A DNA stretch of 64,000 bases from Anaerolineae bacterium (GTDB lineage: Bacteria > Chloroflexota > Anaerolineae > Promineifilales > Promineifilaceae). Under the pieces are notes generated by a model. That model did not search any database, had not been told where the DNA came from, and was given only the letters and a program-made list of their open reading frames with translations. The DNA lies in contig JAMLHW010000005.1 in assembly GCA_023954475.1 (NCBI GenBank), forward strand, positions 1-64,000, in the 5' to 3' direction. Shown piece after piece: positions 1-8,292 of this stretch (within the stretch, counting starts at the first letter, position 1; each line of letters opens with the position of its first letter). Position numbers and translations under genes: made by a program.

Positions 1-447
1 GTGACGCAATTCGTCGGCTTTCCCCACGGTATCCACATCACACACGATGCCATCTGTGCCATGATCGCGCAGCAGCCGGACGGTGTTTTCGGCCGATTAC
101 TCGTCATCACCGGCAAAGCAACCGGCGACCCGATTGGGGAGTGCAAGCTGTATGGTCCTGATGCTGCCGGCATCGCCCGCACCGACGTCAAATTGCTGCC
201 TGAGTTCTGGGGCCACAAGTACGGCGTCGAAGTCAAACGCGGCCTCATCGCTTACCTGTTTGCCCACACCGACTGCGTCGCCGTAGAAGGTACACCCAAT
301 GTCGCCAACATCGCGTCGATCAAGATGCAGGAAGCAGTCGGCGGCGTGCGCGTCGGCGAAAAGACATTTGTGCCGTCGGCAGCGCAGCGCAACTTCATGC
401 TGCCGGTGCATAGCATCATCTACCGGGTTTATCGGCCACAATCTTGA
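1..447 (+). CDS. GNAT-family N-acetyltransferase, probably 5'-truncated by the window edge
   Basis: The reading frame is open from the first base and ends at 447. The 148 residues resemble the RimJ/RimL branch of GNAT acetyltransferases: an IGECKL strand, a LLPEFWGHKYGVEVKRGLIAYLFAH-like acetyl-CoA binding segment written here only in outline (about residues 66-90), then the PNVANIASIKMQE helix that in this family holds the conserved Asn/Ser pair. Family members are usually 160-190 residues, so the first 20-40 residues probably lie before the window and the GTG at base 1 need not be the start. The substrate cannot be told. A terminator hairpin follows directly. Confidence 0.75.
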   Translation: MTQFVGFPHGIHITHDAICAMIAQQPDGVFGRLLVITGKATGDPIGECKLYGPDAAGIARTDVKLLPEFWGHKYGVEVKRGLIAYLFAHTDCVAVEGTPNVANIASIKMQEAVGGVRVGEKTFVPSAAQRNFMLPVHSIIYRVYRPQS

Positions 448-456
448 TAAAAACCT

Positions 457-490
457 AAAAAACCGAGTTTTTCCAAAAAACTCGGTTTTT
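457..490. terminator. AT-flanked hairpin after the GNAT gene
   Basis: A-rich arm ending in ACCGAG pairs with CTCGGT followed by a T run, giving a bidirectional-looking intrinsic terminator. Similar A-tract/CCGGGTTTT hairpins occur at 2797-2829 and 27549-27582, so this may be one copy of a small dispersed hairpin family. Confidence 0.7.
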
Positions 491-531
491 GAAAGCCAGT
501 AACTCCCCCAACGGGTGCTTTCTGTTGCCAG

Positions 532-560
532 TTGACATACTCGCCTCCATCTGCTAACAT
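532..560 (+). promoter_or_regulatory. Sigma-70-type promoter of the padR/hydrolase/SUMF1 group
   Basis: TTGACA at 532-537 and TAACAT at 555-560 are separated by 17 bases. The start codon of the PadR gene is at 596, and the PadR-like operator begins directly after the -10 box. Confidence 0.65.
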
Positions 561-576
561 ATGTTACTAATAACAT
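561..576. promoter_or_regulatory. Putative PadR operator, ATGT-N8-ACAT dyad
   Basis: The sequence ATGTTACTAATAACAT is a perfect inverted repeat (ATGTTA, four bases, TAACAT). It matches the ATGT-N8-ACAT arrangement described for PadR-family operators. It covers the expected transcription start of the downstream padR gene, so autorepression is likely (inference). Confidence 0.6.
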
Positions 577-595
577 AGTGTACTAGGAAAACAAC

Positions 596-1132
596 ATGAC
601 GATTCAATACGCCATTCTGGGCTTCCTCAGCCGGGAACCGTTAACCGGATACGATTTGAAAAAGCTGTTTTCCGAATCCGTTACCCTGTACTGGTCGGGC
701 AACAACAACCAGATTTATCGCGCGCTGGTCGATTTGCACCAGGCCAGTCTCGTGACCAGGGTCACGGAACATCAGGAAAGCGGCCCATCACGCAAGGTGT
801 ATACCATTACGACAAACGGATTGGCTGCCTTGCGCGATTGGGCATTGACGCCGCCGGAATTACCGCAGTTGCGCAACCCGTTTCACGTCCAGTTAGCGTG
901 GACGGCACAGCTCGACGACGCGGAACTCGACGCGCAGTTGGCCGCCTACGAAGAAGAAGTGCGCGTCAAATATTTGATGGTGCGCGAACAGGAAAGCCGC
1001 AATACGGCCACGCCGCAGCGTACCGCGCGCGAAACATTGATCTGGCGCAACATTGCCGCGAATTGGATCGCTTTTTACGAGAATGAGCTGCAATGGGTGC
1101 GCGCATTGCGCGCCGATCTGGCCGCACTGTAG
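596..1132 (+). CDS. PadR-family transcriptional regulator
   Basis: The 178-residue protein begins MTIQYAILGFLSREPLTGYDL, the standard PadR winged-helix opening. The wing region contains the typical IYRALVDLHQ.. and SGPSRKVYTIT segments (residues about 40-72). The C-terminal half, from about residue 95, is the alpha-helical dimerisation domain of the longer PadR class (Vir_act_alpha_C type). It is the first gene of an apparent three-gene unit with an alpha/beta hydrolase and a SUMF1-like protein, and probably controls that unit through the dyad at 561-576. PadR proteins commonly sense phenolics or drugs; the ligand here is unknown. Confidence 0.85.
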   Translation: MTIQYAILGFLSREPLTGYDLKKLFSESVTLYWSGNNNQIYRALVDLHQASLVTRVTEHQESGPSRKVYTITTNGLAALRDWALTPPELPQLRNPFHVQLAWTAQLDDAELDAQLAAYEEEVRVKYLMVREQESRNTATPQRTARETLIWRNIAANWIAFYENELQWVRALRADLAAL

Positions 1133-1161
1133 CGTACACGGAGGCAAACGGGAGCATTATC

Positions 1162-2025
1162 ATGAATGAGAAATCGATTTACAAATCAGAGGCGGGCCGA
1201 CAAGCCATCATGGCGATGTATGACGATATGCTGGCGCACTGGCCGGTTCCGTATCAGGCGTTGACCATTGCCACGCGCCACGGTGAGACCTTTGTCATTG
1301 CTTGCGGCGATCCGGCTTTGCCGGTGCTGGTTATGCTGCACGGCGCCGGCAGCAATTCGGCCGTTTGGCGTGGTGATATGCCTGTGTTGAGCCGCACCCA
1401 CCGCGTGTTTGCTGTCGATTTGATCGGAGAACCGGGCAAAAGCGCTCCCAATCGGCCGAAATGGGATTCACCCGCTTATGCCGACTGGATGACCGATATA
1501 CTCGACGGCCTCGGCATCGAGCGCGCCACGCTCTGCGGCATCTCGCAAGGCGGCTGGACGGCGCTCAAGTTTGCCGTCTCGGCACCGGAGCGGGTCGAAC
1601 GGCTCGTCCTACTCGCACCCGGCGGCGTCGTGGCTGACAAGGTATCGTTTTTGCCACGCGCGGTGCTGTACATGCTGCTCGGTCAATGGGGTGCACGGCG
1701 CATGACGCGCATCCTGTTTGGCGATCAACCCGTGCCGGACGGCGTCGAGGAGATCACGACGATGGTGACGAGCAATTTCAATGCGCGCATCGGCGTGGTG
1801 CCGCTGTTCAGTGACGACGAACTGGGTCGGTTGACGATGCCGACGCTGCTCATCGGCGGCGGCCAAGATGTCATTCGCGACAACGAGAAGATTGCAGCGC
1901 GTCTGCGTCTGCTGCTGCCGGATGTGGCGGCCATTATTCTGCCGTACGCCGGACATGCGCTGCTCAATGTAACGGATTTGATCGCCGATTTCCTGTCAGT
2001 TGCAGCACCTGTCGCGGAGGCTTGA
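1162..2025 (+). CDS. Alpha/beta-fold hydrolase
   Basis: The protein has 287 residues starting from ATG 1162, preceded by GGGAG at a good distance; the longer upstream frame overlaps padR and lacks a site. The HG oxyanion element is at residues 60-61 and the nucleophile elbow is GISQGG with Ser128. Asp236 (GGGQDVI) and His265 (PYAGHAL) complete a classic Ser-Asp-His triad. The cap region is about residues 160-215. Close relatives include esterases and carboxylic-ester hydrolases of unknown substrate. It lies 30 bp after padR and runs into the next gene, so all three are probably co-transcribed. Confidence 0.85.
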   Translation: MNEKSIYKSEAGRQAIMAMYDDMLAHWPVPYQALTIATRHGETFVIACGDPALPVLVMLHGAGSNSAVWRGDMPVLSRTHRVFAVDLIGEPGKSAPNRPKWDSPAYADWMTDILDGLGIERATLCGISQGGWTALKFAVSAPERVERLVLLAPGGVVADKVSFLPRAVLYMLLGQWGARRMTRILFGDQPVPDGVEEITTMVTSNFNARIGVVPLFSDDELGRLTMPTLLIGGGQDVIRDNEKIAARLRLLLPDVAAIILPYAGHALLNVTDLIADFLSVAAPVAEA

Positions 2026-2033
2026 CATCAACT

Positions 2034-2789
2034 ATGACACATAAAGTCGAACTATGGGTTGCCATTCCGCCCGGACGCGTGCTGCTGGAAACCGGCGGCT
2101 ATTTGGCACAGCCGACTGAGTTTGCGGTGGCACCTTTCCTGATGGGACGCTTTCCGGTCACCAATGCCCAATTTGCCCTGTTTGTTGACGAGGGCGGTTA
2201 TCGCCGGCGCGACTGGTGGTGTGATGACGGGTGGGCACGTCTGCACAAAGAGCGCTGGAGCGAACCGCGCTTCTGGCACAGCCGTGAATGGAATCGGCCG
2301 AATCATCCTGTCGTTGGCGTATCGTGGTATGAAGCGATGGCGTTTTGCCGTTGGCGCAGCGCCGTGACGGGCCAGGCGATCAGGCTACCGACCGAACAAC
2401 AGTGGCAGCGTGCCGCCCAGGGTGATGCAGGGTATGAGTTTCCGTGGGGCAACGACGAGCCATCGGCCGAATGGTGTAACTGGAATCGCGTCATCGACAC
2501 GACGACGCCGGTCGATGCGTATCCGGACGGCGCATCGCCGCTGGGCGTCATGGATATGAGCGGCAATGTGCGCGAATGGTGTCTCACCGGCTGGGAGAGC
2601 GGCACCACAGTGCAGGGCGGCGCTGAGGTGCGCATGGTACGCGGTGGTTCATGGAGTAATGACAGCCCGATTAGTTTGCGGGCCGCTAACCGCAGCGCCA
2701 TCGATCCCAATACGCGCTTGCATCCCGGTTATCGCAACGATGTTACGGTTGGGTTTCGCTGTGCCATTGCCCGGCGGCAGGCTGACTGA
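2034..2789 (+). CDS. SUMF1/formylglycine-generating-enzyme-like protein
   Basis: The 251 residues show the FGE-sulfatase fold signature: PFLMGRFPVTNAQFALFVD near the N-terminus, NHPVVGVSWYEAMAFCRW, RLPTEQQWQRAA, a YPDGASPLGVMDMSGNVREW segment, and the RGGSW..GFRCA ending. This fold is shared by true formylglycine-generating enzymes, EgtB-type sulfoxide synthases and lectin-like members. No sulfatase gene is nearby and the DinB partner of EgtB is absent, so the reaction is not predictable. ATG 2034 is preferred over TTG 2022, which sits too close to the GGAGG at 2016-2020. Confidence 0.8.
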   Translation: MTHKVELWVAIPPGRVLLETGGYLAQPTEFAVAPFLMGRFPVTNAQFALFVDEGGYRRRDWWCDDGWARLHKERWSEPRFWHSREWNRPNHPVVGVSWYEAMAFCRWRSAVTGQAIRLPTEQQWQRAAQGDAGYEFPWGNDEPSAEWCNWNRVIDTTTPVDAYPDGASPLGVMDMSGNVREWCLTGWESGTTVQGGAEVRMVRGGSWSNDSPISLRAANRSAIDPNTRLHPGYRNDVTVGFRCAIARRQAD

Positions 2790-2796
2790 ATGAATG

Positions 2797-2829
2797 AGAA
2801 ATCGGGTTTTTGGGGAAAACCCGGTTTCT
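2797..2829. terminator. Hairpin terminator after the SUMF1-like gene
   Basis: AGAAATCGGGTTTT pairs with AAAACCCGGTTTCT across a five-base loop, with one G-T mismatch. It directly follows the stop codon. It resembles the hairpins at 457-490 and 27549-27582. Confidence 0.6.
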
Positions 2830-2876
2830 GCGCGTCGCGGCCGATACCGCGCCACGTCATTTGCGCATCACCGAAC

Positions 2877-2905
2877 TTGACATCGGCCGAATTGCGTGCT
2901 AATAT
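2877..2905 (+). promoter_or_regulatory. Promoter of the second padR gene with a TCGGCCGA palindrome in its spacer
   Basis: TTGACA (2877-2882) and TAATAT (2900-2905) are 17 bases apart. The first eight spacer bases are a perfect copy of the highly repeated octamer TCGGCCGA (2883-2890). Confidence 0.65.
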
Positions 2906-2920
2906 GTCGCCATACGACAT
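2904..2920. promoter_or_regulatory. Putative operator dyad of the second PadR
   Basis: ATGTCG, five bases, CGACAT forms a perfect inverted repeat overlapping the -10 box and transcription start. It resembles PadR ATGT/ACAT dyads with a slightly longer spacer. Confidence 0.5.
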
Positions 2921-2955
2921 GTCGCGCACTGATACGTCAGCACAGGAGCACCGCC

Positions 2956-3285
2956 TTGGAAAGTCAGCCATTTGCCCCCTTATCTGAATCGACTTATCTC
3001 ATCCTGCTCAGTCTTGCAGCCGGCCCGCAACACGGCTACGCGATCATGAAATCAGTTGCCGATCTGAGCGACGGGCGCATGCAATTGAGCACCGGCACAC
3101 TGTACGGTGCCATCAAGCGCCTCGTCAACGACGGCTGGATCGAACGCTTTGACGAAGCCGACTACAGCGGCGGACGCGACCGCAAAGCGTATCGTCTGAC
3201 AGAATTGGGGCTGCGTGCCCTCAATGCAGAAGCAGACCGGTTGCGAGCGCTGCTGGCAGCACACGTGCAGGTCATGGCGGGGTGA
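2956..3285 (+). CDS. PadR-family transcriptional regulator (short class)
   Basis: A TTG start at 2956, about seven bases after AGGAG (2944-2948), gives a 109-residue protein, the usual size of single-domain PadR regulators. The frame stays open upstream to an ATG at 2896, but that would begin inside the promoter. The sequence shows the winged helix: STYLILLSLAAGPQHGYAIM, LSTGTLYGAIKRLVNDGWIER and RKAYRLTELGLRAL. The stop codon abuts the GTG/ATG of the membrane-protein gene that follows, a common two-gene arrangement in Chloroflexota and Acidobacteriota. Confidence 0.8.
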   Translation: MESQPFAPLSESTYLILLSLAAGPQHGYAIMKSVADLSDGRMQLSTGTLYGAIKRLVNDGWIERFDEADYSGGRDRKAYRLTELGLRALNAEADRLRALLAAHVQVMAG

Positions 3286-3288
3286 GTG

Positions 3289-4794
3289 ATGCGGCTGCAA
3301 TCCCTGTTAACTGCCGTTTACGGCTGGCTGCTTCAATTATATCCGCGCTCATTTCAGGATGAGTACGGAATTGAAATGATCGATGTGTTTGCGGACGCGG
3401 TGGGCAATTCGGCCGAGATCAACACTTTCTCATTACTGCGCATCTTTGTGCGTGAGCTGCGCGATTTACCCCGGGCGCTGTGGCGCGAACACACAACAGC
3501 AAGACGCAAGGAGGTACTCGCCATGGGTACGATCCACTCCCAACCTCTCCTGCTACTCGGCTCTGTCGATGATCCCGGTACGCGCCGCGATGCGTGGCTG
3601 GCAGCACTACCCGCGTTGTTAATTGTCCTGATCGAAGCTATACCGTCTCTCTTCTATGCATTTGAGATCGTGCCGTGGCCGCAAAACGGATCATCGCTTT
3701 TGGGATTGATCATCACGTTATCGGTTGCGGCATTGCTGTTCCTTGTTCTGATCTATGCCTGGCGCAACGGCTGGCCGCGTTGGTCAGCCAGTTGGTATCT
3801 GTACTGGGGTGTCGCCTTGGCGGTGCCGTTTTTCTATCTGCTCAGCATGTGGCAACCAACTCAAACCCTAAACAACAGCACCGTTGTTTTGTTTGTCGTG
3901 CTGCCGTGGCTGATCGTCGTCTGGTTATTCAAAATTATGCGCGATGATCCGTTCAAGGGGATGTTGCTGGCGCTGCCGGTCGTGACCGTATTTTGGTCAC
4001 CTGTGCGGGAATTTGTCGATCCGAAAGTGCGTGAACCCATCAATCTGTTGATCTGGCTACTGACCGCAGGGGCAGCCTATGTGATTGTCCGGCGCGGCAA
4101 TTTGAGGCTGAGTCTGCTGGTGACAGTTGGCGTCAGTCTGATCAACGGATTGTTGATTTCATACGCGCAGGTATACCGGAATAGCAGCACGATGGCCTAC
4201 CGCAATCCACCGCCGTCGTTTGGGCAGGTCGTGGAATGGTTTGCACCGACGATGATCGGGACTGCGGCGCTTGTATTGGGCATGTTGCTGGTGTGGTTGA
4301 TCTGGCAATTCGGCCGAAATCTGGGTCGTCACGGTCGTTGGGGCGCAGCGCTGATTTTAGTCGCCCTGTTCATCAATCTCGGCAGTTTTTTAACGTCATG
4401 GTGGGTGGCGGCTGAATTGGACTACGTTCGCATATGGTTTTTTGACATCGACACGTCTACAGCCGTCCTCGGCAATTTGTTCAACCTGTCGCTATTGCTC
4501 TATCTCGTCGGTATCGGATTGTTGATTGTCGGGATGCGGACGCGATTTTCGGCCGAAAAGACCGTCGTTCTCAGCGCGTTGTTACTGGTACCCATCGCAC
4601 TGCCGTTTTTCTTCGCGTACCCGTTTATCTTCCTGATGAACTGGGCGCAACTGGAATTTCCCGCCATTCTCGCGCGACTGACAGCACTGTCAGCAAACTG
4701 GCTGTTTACACTAGGCGCAATCTGGCTCATTGCAACCATTGTGCTGCTCACTGTCAGCCGACATTGGCTGTCGTCGGTAAGAGCCGCGCCTTGA
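3289..4794 (+). CDS. Multi-pass membrane protein paired with PadR
   Basis: About 501 residues from ATG 3289 (a GTG lies just before). The N-terminal segment reads LYPRSFQDEYGIEMIDVFADA, the cytoplasmic YPxxFxxEYGxxM motif found at the start of many PadR-associated membrane proteins and permease prefix domains. From about residue 100 there are roughly ten to twelve hydrophobic stretches. No transporter signature or catalytic motif is recognisable. Translation is coupled to the PadR gene, so the protein is probably the regulated target or a lipid/drug stress protein; the function is unknown. Confidence 0.75.
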   Translation: MRLQSLLTAVYGWLLQLYPRSFQDEYGIEMIDVFADAVGNSAEINTFSLLRIFVRELRDLPRALWREHTTARRKEVLAMGTIHSQPLLLLGSVDDPGTRRDAWLAALPALLIVLIEAIPSLFYAFEIVPWPQNGSSLLGLIITLSVAALLFLVLIYAWRNGWPRWSASWYLYWGVALAVPFFYLLSMWQPTQTLNNSTVVLFVVLPWLIVVWLFKIMRDDPFKGMLLALPVVTVFWSPVREFVDPKVREPINLLIWLLTAGAAYVIVRRGNLRLSLLVTVGVSLINGLLISYAQVYRNSSTMAYRNPPPSFGQVVEWFAPTMIGTAALVLGMLLVWLIWQFGRNLGRHGRWGAALILVALFINLGSFLTSWWVAAELDYVRIWFFDIDTSTAVLGNLFNLSLLLYLVGIGLLIVGMRTRFSAEKTVVLSALLLVPIALPFFFAYPFIFLMNWAQLEFPAILARLTALSANWLFTLGAIWLIATIVLLTVSRHWLSSVRAAP

Positions 4795-4830
4795 TTTCGG
4801 CCGAATCGCACTCATCCAAACCTGAAAGGA

Positions 4831-5751
4831 TTACAACAGTTGGCCGATGCCGAACGTGATCACGAAGATCAAAGTTGCCTGCGACATGTGTTTGAGTTGC
4901 GGCGCGACCTGTGGCGGTGTTTCTGATCGCCACACAGCCAATGCGCTGCGAATGAGCAAGGGGATACTGATCAGATAGAGGAATTGCCACGGACTACGGT
5001 ACGTAATGATGACGTAACCGGTTAATAACGCAATGGCGATCAAGATGAGCAACCAATGGTAGATTTGCGCATTTTTTCGGCCGATGCGCACGGGAACTGA
5101 TCGTTTACCGGCTGCTTTGTCCGTATCGATGTCGCGAATGTTGTTGATATTGAGCACAGCGACGGCGCACAACCCGACGCTCGTCGCCGGTAGAAACAGT
5201 ATCCAGTCGAATTGCAACGTCTGTAGAAAATAGGTGCCGATAGTGCCCACCCAGCCAAAAAAGATCAGCACAAACAAATCGCCCAGACCCATGTAGCCGT
5301 ATGGATTCTTGCTGGCAGTGTACGCGATAGCCGCCCACACAGCGCCCCCGCCCAGTGCCAGAAAAACCAGCACCAGCACGCTGTTTTGCAGCCCAAACAA
5401 GTACAGTACCATCGCTAACCCGCAAACCATCGCCAGCAGGGCACAGATGATGATGGCGCGTTTCATCTCCGCTTTGGTAATCTGGCCGGATTGCACCATG
5501 CGCCTCGGGCCGAGCCGTTCCACGTCCACGCCGTGGACTGCATCGCCGTAATCATTGGCAAGGTTGGAAAGGATTTGCAACAAGGTAGCTGTAACGACGG
5601 TCAAGACGGCGACCGGCCAGTTGAGCGGTCCGGCAGCGGCGGCAAGAAATAAGCCCATAAAGATGCAGGCGAGGGCAAGTGGCAAGGTTTTTGGCCGAAA
5701 TGCCTCCCACCACACGTTCATCCGACCTGAACTACCTGCTGTTTGACTCAT
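4831..5751 (-). CDS. menA: 1,4-dihydroxy-2-naphthoate polyprenyltransferase (UbiA superfamily)
   Basis: The 306-residue integral membrane protein carries both Asp-rich motifs of UbiA prenyltransferases: NLANDYGD at about residues 63-70, and NNIRDIDTDKAAGKRS in the middle third. The FRPKTLPLA opening and the GPRRMVQSG segment are typical of MenA, which attaches the isoprenoid tail to 1,4-dihydroxy-2-naphthoate in menaquinone synthesis at the cytoplasmic membrane. About nine membrane helices are visible. It is a single gene here, with no other men genes in the window. Another UbiA prenyltransferase is possible but less likely given the motif wording. Confidence 0.85.
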   Translation of the reverse strand: MSQTAGSSGRMNVWWEAFRPKTLPLALACIFMGLFLAAAAGPLNWPVAVLTVVTATLLQILSNLANDYGDAVHGVDVERLGPRRMVQSGQITKAEMKRAIIICALLAMVCGLAMVLYLFGLQNSVLVLVFLALGGGAVWAAIAYTASKNPYGYMGLGDLFVLIFFGWVGTIGTYFLQTLQFDWILFLPATSVGLCAVAVLNINNIRDIDTDKAAGKRSVPVRIGRKNAQIYHWLLILIAIALLTGYVIITYRSPWQFLYLISIPLLIRSALAVWRSETPPQVAPQLKHMSQATLIFVITFGIGQLL

Positions 5752-5942
5752 ACTTACCCGAATTTTGCGCTACAATGGTGACAAGTGCAAGCGAGAATTT
5801 TTGCACAGCGATGGCCGTCACCTGTTGCATCTTTGTCAACAGCTCACATCTCATCGAACGGCTTATGGTGGCGGGTATCACCGTAATCGGTTGCCGCTGA
5901 CTTTGCGACTGCTGTACCAACCAATATAAAACAGGGTGCCAC

Positions 5943-6302
5943 ATGCCCAACAGCTTCTTTATTTTGATACCTATCGTCTTCTTCGCCGATCTCATTGCCA
6001 TTGCCGTTGGCCTGGCTTACAGTGCGCGCAAAGCGGGCAAGTCCGTCTTTCAATATTACGATCCGCAGCCAGCACTTTCGATCGTGGGAGCCTATTGCGC
6101 TACTGTAACGGTCATCACATTCCTCATCTTTCTCAATGAAACCGTCAATTTTGTCAATGCTATCCTGTATTCGCTGCTATTCAACAGCCTCAATCTGCTG
6201 CTGGCGATGATATTACTTGTTTTTATCGGCCGGGCCACGATGGGGCGTGAAGCCGATCCTGACTATGACGGACAAGAGGATGAATCGGGAGCAGACACGT
6301 AA
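5943..6302 (+). CDS. Small membrane protein of unknown function
   Basis: The 119 residues have three hydrophobic segments (about 5-28, 47-68 and 75-98) and a short acidic tail rich in Asp and Glu. No family is recognised. The stop TAA shares a base with the ATG of the YbaK-family gene (TAATG), implying translational coupling. Confidence 0.6.
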   Translation: MPNSFFILIPIVFFADLIAIAVGLAYSARKAGKSVFQYYDPQPALSIVGAYCATVTVITFLIFLNETVNFVNAILYSLLFNSLNLLLAMILLVFIGRATMGREADPDYDGQEDESGADT

Positions 6303-6778
6303 TGCATCCGGCTACACAACGGGTCGTCGCTGCCGCAGCGGAACGCGGTTTGTCCATTGACGTCGTGGAATTTGCCCAATCGACGCGCACTGCGCAAGCC
6401 GCAGCAGATGCAATTGGCTGTGACGTGGCGCAGATTGTCAAGAGCCTGTGTTTTACCGCCAACGATGCGCCGGTAATGGCGTTGGTATCGGGTGCCAATA
6501 TGCTCGATACGAAGAAATTGGCGGGCGAATTGGGTATCGGCCGAAAAAAGGTCAAACGCGCCGACGCCGACCAAGTCCGCGCCGCGACCGGATTCGCCAT
6601 CGGTGGTGTGCCGCCCTTCGGCCATGCAGAACAGATGATTATCTTTATCGATGCCGATTTGATGCAATTTGACGAAATATGGGCGGCTGCCGGCACACCC
6701 AACACCGTTTTTCCCATCGCGCCGGAGGTATTGTGCGCCATAACCGAGGGTAAAGTCATCGATCTGCGCAGCGAGTAA
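6302..6778 (+). CDS. YbaK/EbsC-family aminoacyl-tRNA deacylase
   Basis: The 158-residue protein shows the YbaK fold signatures: DVAQIVKSLCF with the conserved Lys, a LDTKKLAGELG segment, and the GGVPPFGH loop. Members hydrolyse mischarged tRNA, such as Cys-tRNA(Pro) or Ala-tRNA(Pro), in trans. A prolyl-tRNA synthetase is encoded at 49731-51509 with its own internal editing domain of the same fold, so this stand-alone enzyme may cover a different mischarged product (inference). Confidence 0.85.
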   Translation: MHPATQRVVAAAAERGLSIDVVEFAQSTRTAQAAADAIGCDVAQIVKSLCFTANDAPVMALVSGANMLDTKKLAGELGIGRKKVKRADADQVRAATGFAIGGVPPFGHAEQMIIFIDADLMQFDEIWAAAGTPNTVFPIAPEVLCAITEGKVIDLRSE

Positions 6779-6830
6779 GCCCAGTTACAGGTTCGCAGCG
6801 CCACCTCTTTTACGTGCTACAGGATTTTCC

Positions 6831-8186
6831 ATGCCCCAAAAAGTATGCGTTATTGGTGCCGGTTCGGCCGGTCTGACAACAATTAAGGCACTCAAAGAGC
6901 ACGGAATCCCGTTTGACTGCTTCGAAATGGGTTCTGACATTGGCGGCAACTGGCGTTTCAACAACGACAATGGCCGTTCGGCGGCATACGAAACGCTGCA
7001 TATCGATACATCCAAAGATCGAATGGCATTTTCTGACTTTCCCATGCCGGAAAGCTATCCCAACTACCCGCACCACACGCAAGTGCTGGCCTATTTTGAG
7101 CAATATGCTGACCAGTTCGGTCTCCGTGACCACATCACGTTTCGCACCAAAGTGGAGCGCGTCGCGCCGATTCCCGTAGCCAGCGTCGGCGGTTACTTCG
7201 TCACGGTGCGCAATCTGGATAGTGATGCGACGAAAACGGTGCATTATCGCGCTGTGCTGGTGTGCAATGGTCACCATTGGAACCCGCACATACCTGATTT
7301 TCCGGGACCATTTGCCGGTGAAACGCTGCACTCACGTGCCTATCGCAGCAATCGGCCGTTTGCAGGCAAGCGGGTTCTGGTAGTCGGCATCGGTAATTCA
7401 GCCGTCGATATTGCCTGTGAAGTCGCGTTGCTGAGCAAACAAACCTTTCTTTCGACGCGGCGCAGTGCCGTGATTATTCCACGCTATCTGTTGGGACGAC
7501 CGACTGACAAATGGGTGACACCACTTTCGTCCTGGCTGCCTCCCGCTGTGCAAATGGCTACATTCAAACTGTTGCTGGCAATCGATGTGGGTGATCAGGC
7601 GCGGTATGGTGTCTATCGGCCGAAACACGGTCTCCATCAAGCCCACCCCACCATGTCCGGCGAGCTGCTCGACCGGGTCAAGAGCGGGCACATTATCATG
7701 AAACCCGACGTGCGCGAACTGGCAAGCGATGTGGTCCATTTTGAAGACAACAGCGCAGAGCAAATCGACGTGATCATTTACGCTACCGGCTACCTGATCA
7801 CGTTTCCGTTCTTCGATCCCGGCTTTTTTGAGATCAACAATAATCAACTGCCACTTTACCATTACGTCGTTGCGCCCGATCATCCCGACCTGTACTTCAT
7901 CGGTTTCATTCAGCCGCTGGGCGCTATCATGCCGCTGGCTGAGTTGCAGGCGCGATGGGTGGCGGGTGTTCTCAACGGCTCTTTGGCACTGCCGACAAAA
8001 CACGCCATGCGCAACAGCATTGCCAGAGATCGCCGGACACTGCAGAAGCGCTATGTCACCTCACCGCGTCATACGATGCAGGTGGACTTCTATCCGTACA
8101 AACGCCGCATCGAGAAAGAAATCCGCATGAGTCGCAAGCGTGCCCGGAATCTGCAGACCAATCGTTTTGCCAATAAGCGACCATGA
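6831..8186 (+). CDS. Flavin-containing monooxygenase
   Basis: The 451-residue protein has an N-terminal FAD Rossmann motif (GAGSAGL at residues 8-14), the FMO identifying sequence FAGETLHSRAY matching FxGxxxHxxxY, a second NADPH Rossmann motif GIGNSAVDIA, and the ATGY motif. These features mark a class B flavoprotein monooxygenase that oxygenates soft nucleophiles such as S or N centres; Baeyer-Villiger enzymes are related. The basic C-terminus (KRRIEKEIRMSRKRAR) is typical of the group. No pathway partner is adjacent, so the substrate is unknown. Confidence 0.85.
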   Translation: MPQKVCVIGAGSAGLTTIKALKEHGIPFDCFEMGSDIGGNWRFNNDNGRSAAYETLHIDTSKDRMAFSDFPMPESYPNYPHHTQVLAYFEQYADQFGLRDHITFRTKVERVAPIPVASVGGYFVTVRNLDSDATKTVHYRAVLVCNGHHWNPHIPDFPGPFAGETLHSRAYRSNRPFAGKRVLVVGIGNSAVDIACEVALLSKQTFLSTRRSAVIIPRYLLGRPTDKWVTPLSSWLPPAVQMATFKLLLAIDVGDQARYGVYRPKHGLHQAHPTMSGELLDRVKSGHIIMKPDVRELASDVVHFEDNSAEQIDVIIYATGYLITFPFFDPGFFEINNNQLPLYHYVVAPDHPDLYFIGFIQPLGAIMPLAELQARWVAGVLNGSLALPTKHAMRNSIARDRRTLQKRYVTSPRHTMQVDFYPYKRRIEKEIRMSRKRARNLQTNRFANKRP

Positions 8187-8292
8187 CAGTCATCGGCCGA
8201 TAAACATTGCAATCAAAGCAGTCTGGAAGTCACGCACGACAAATCAACGATTCACGTTATACTTGCCCCAATACTTGCAGCGAGAGTGACTT

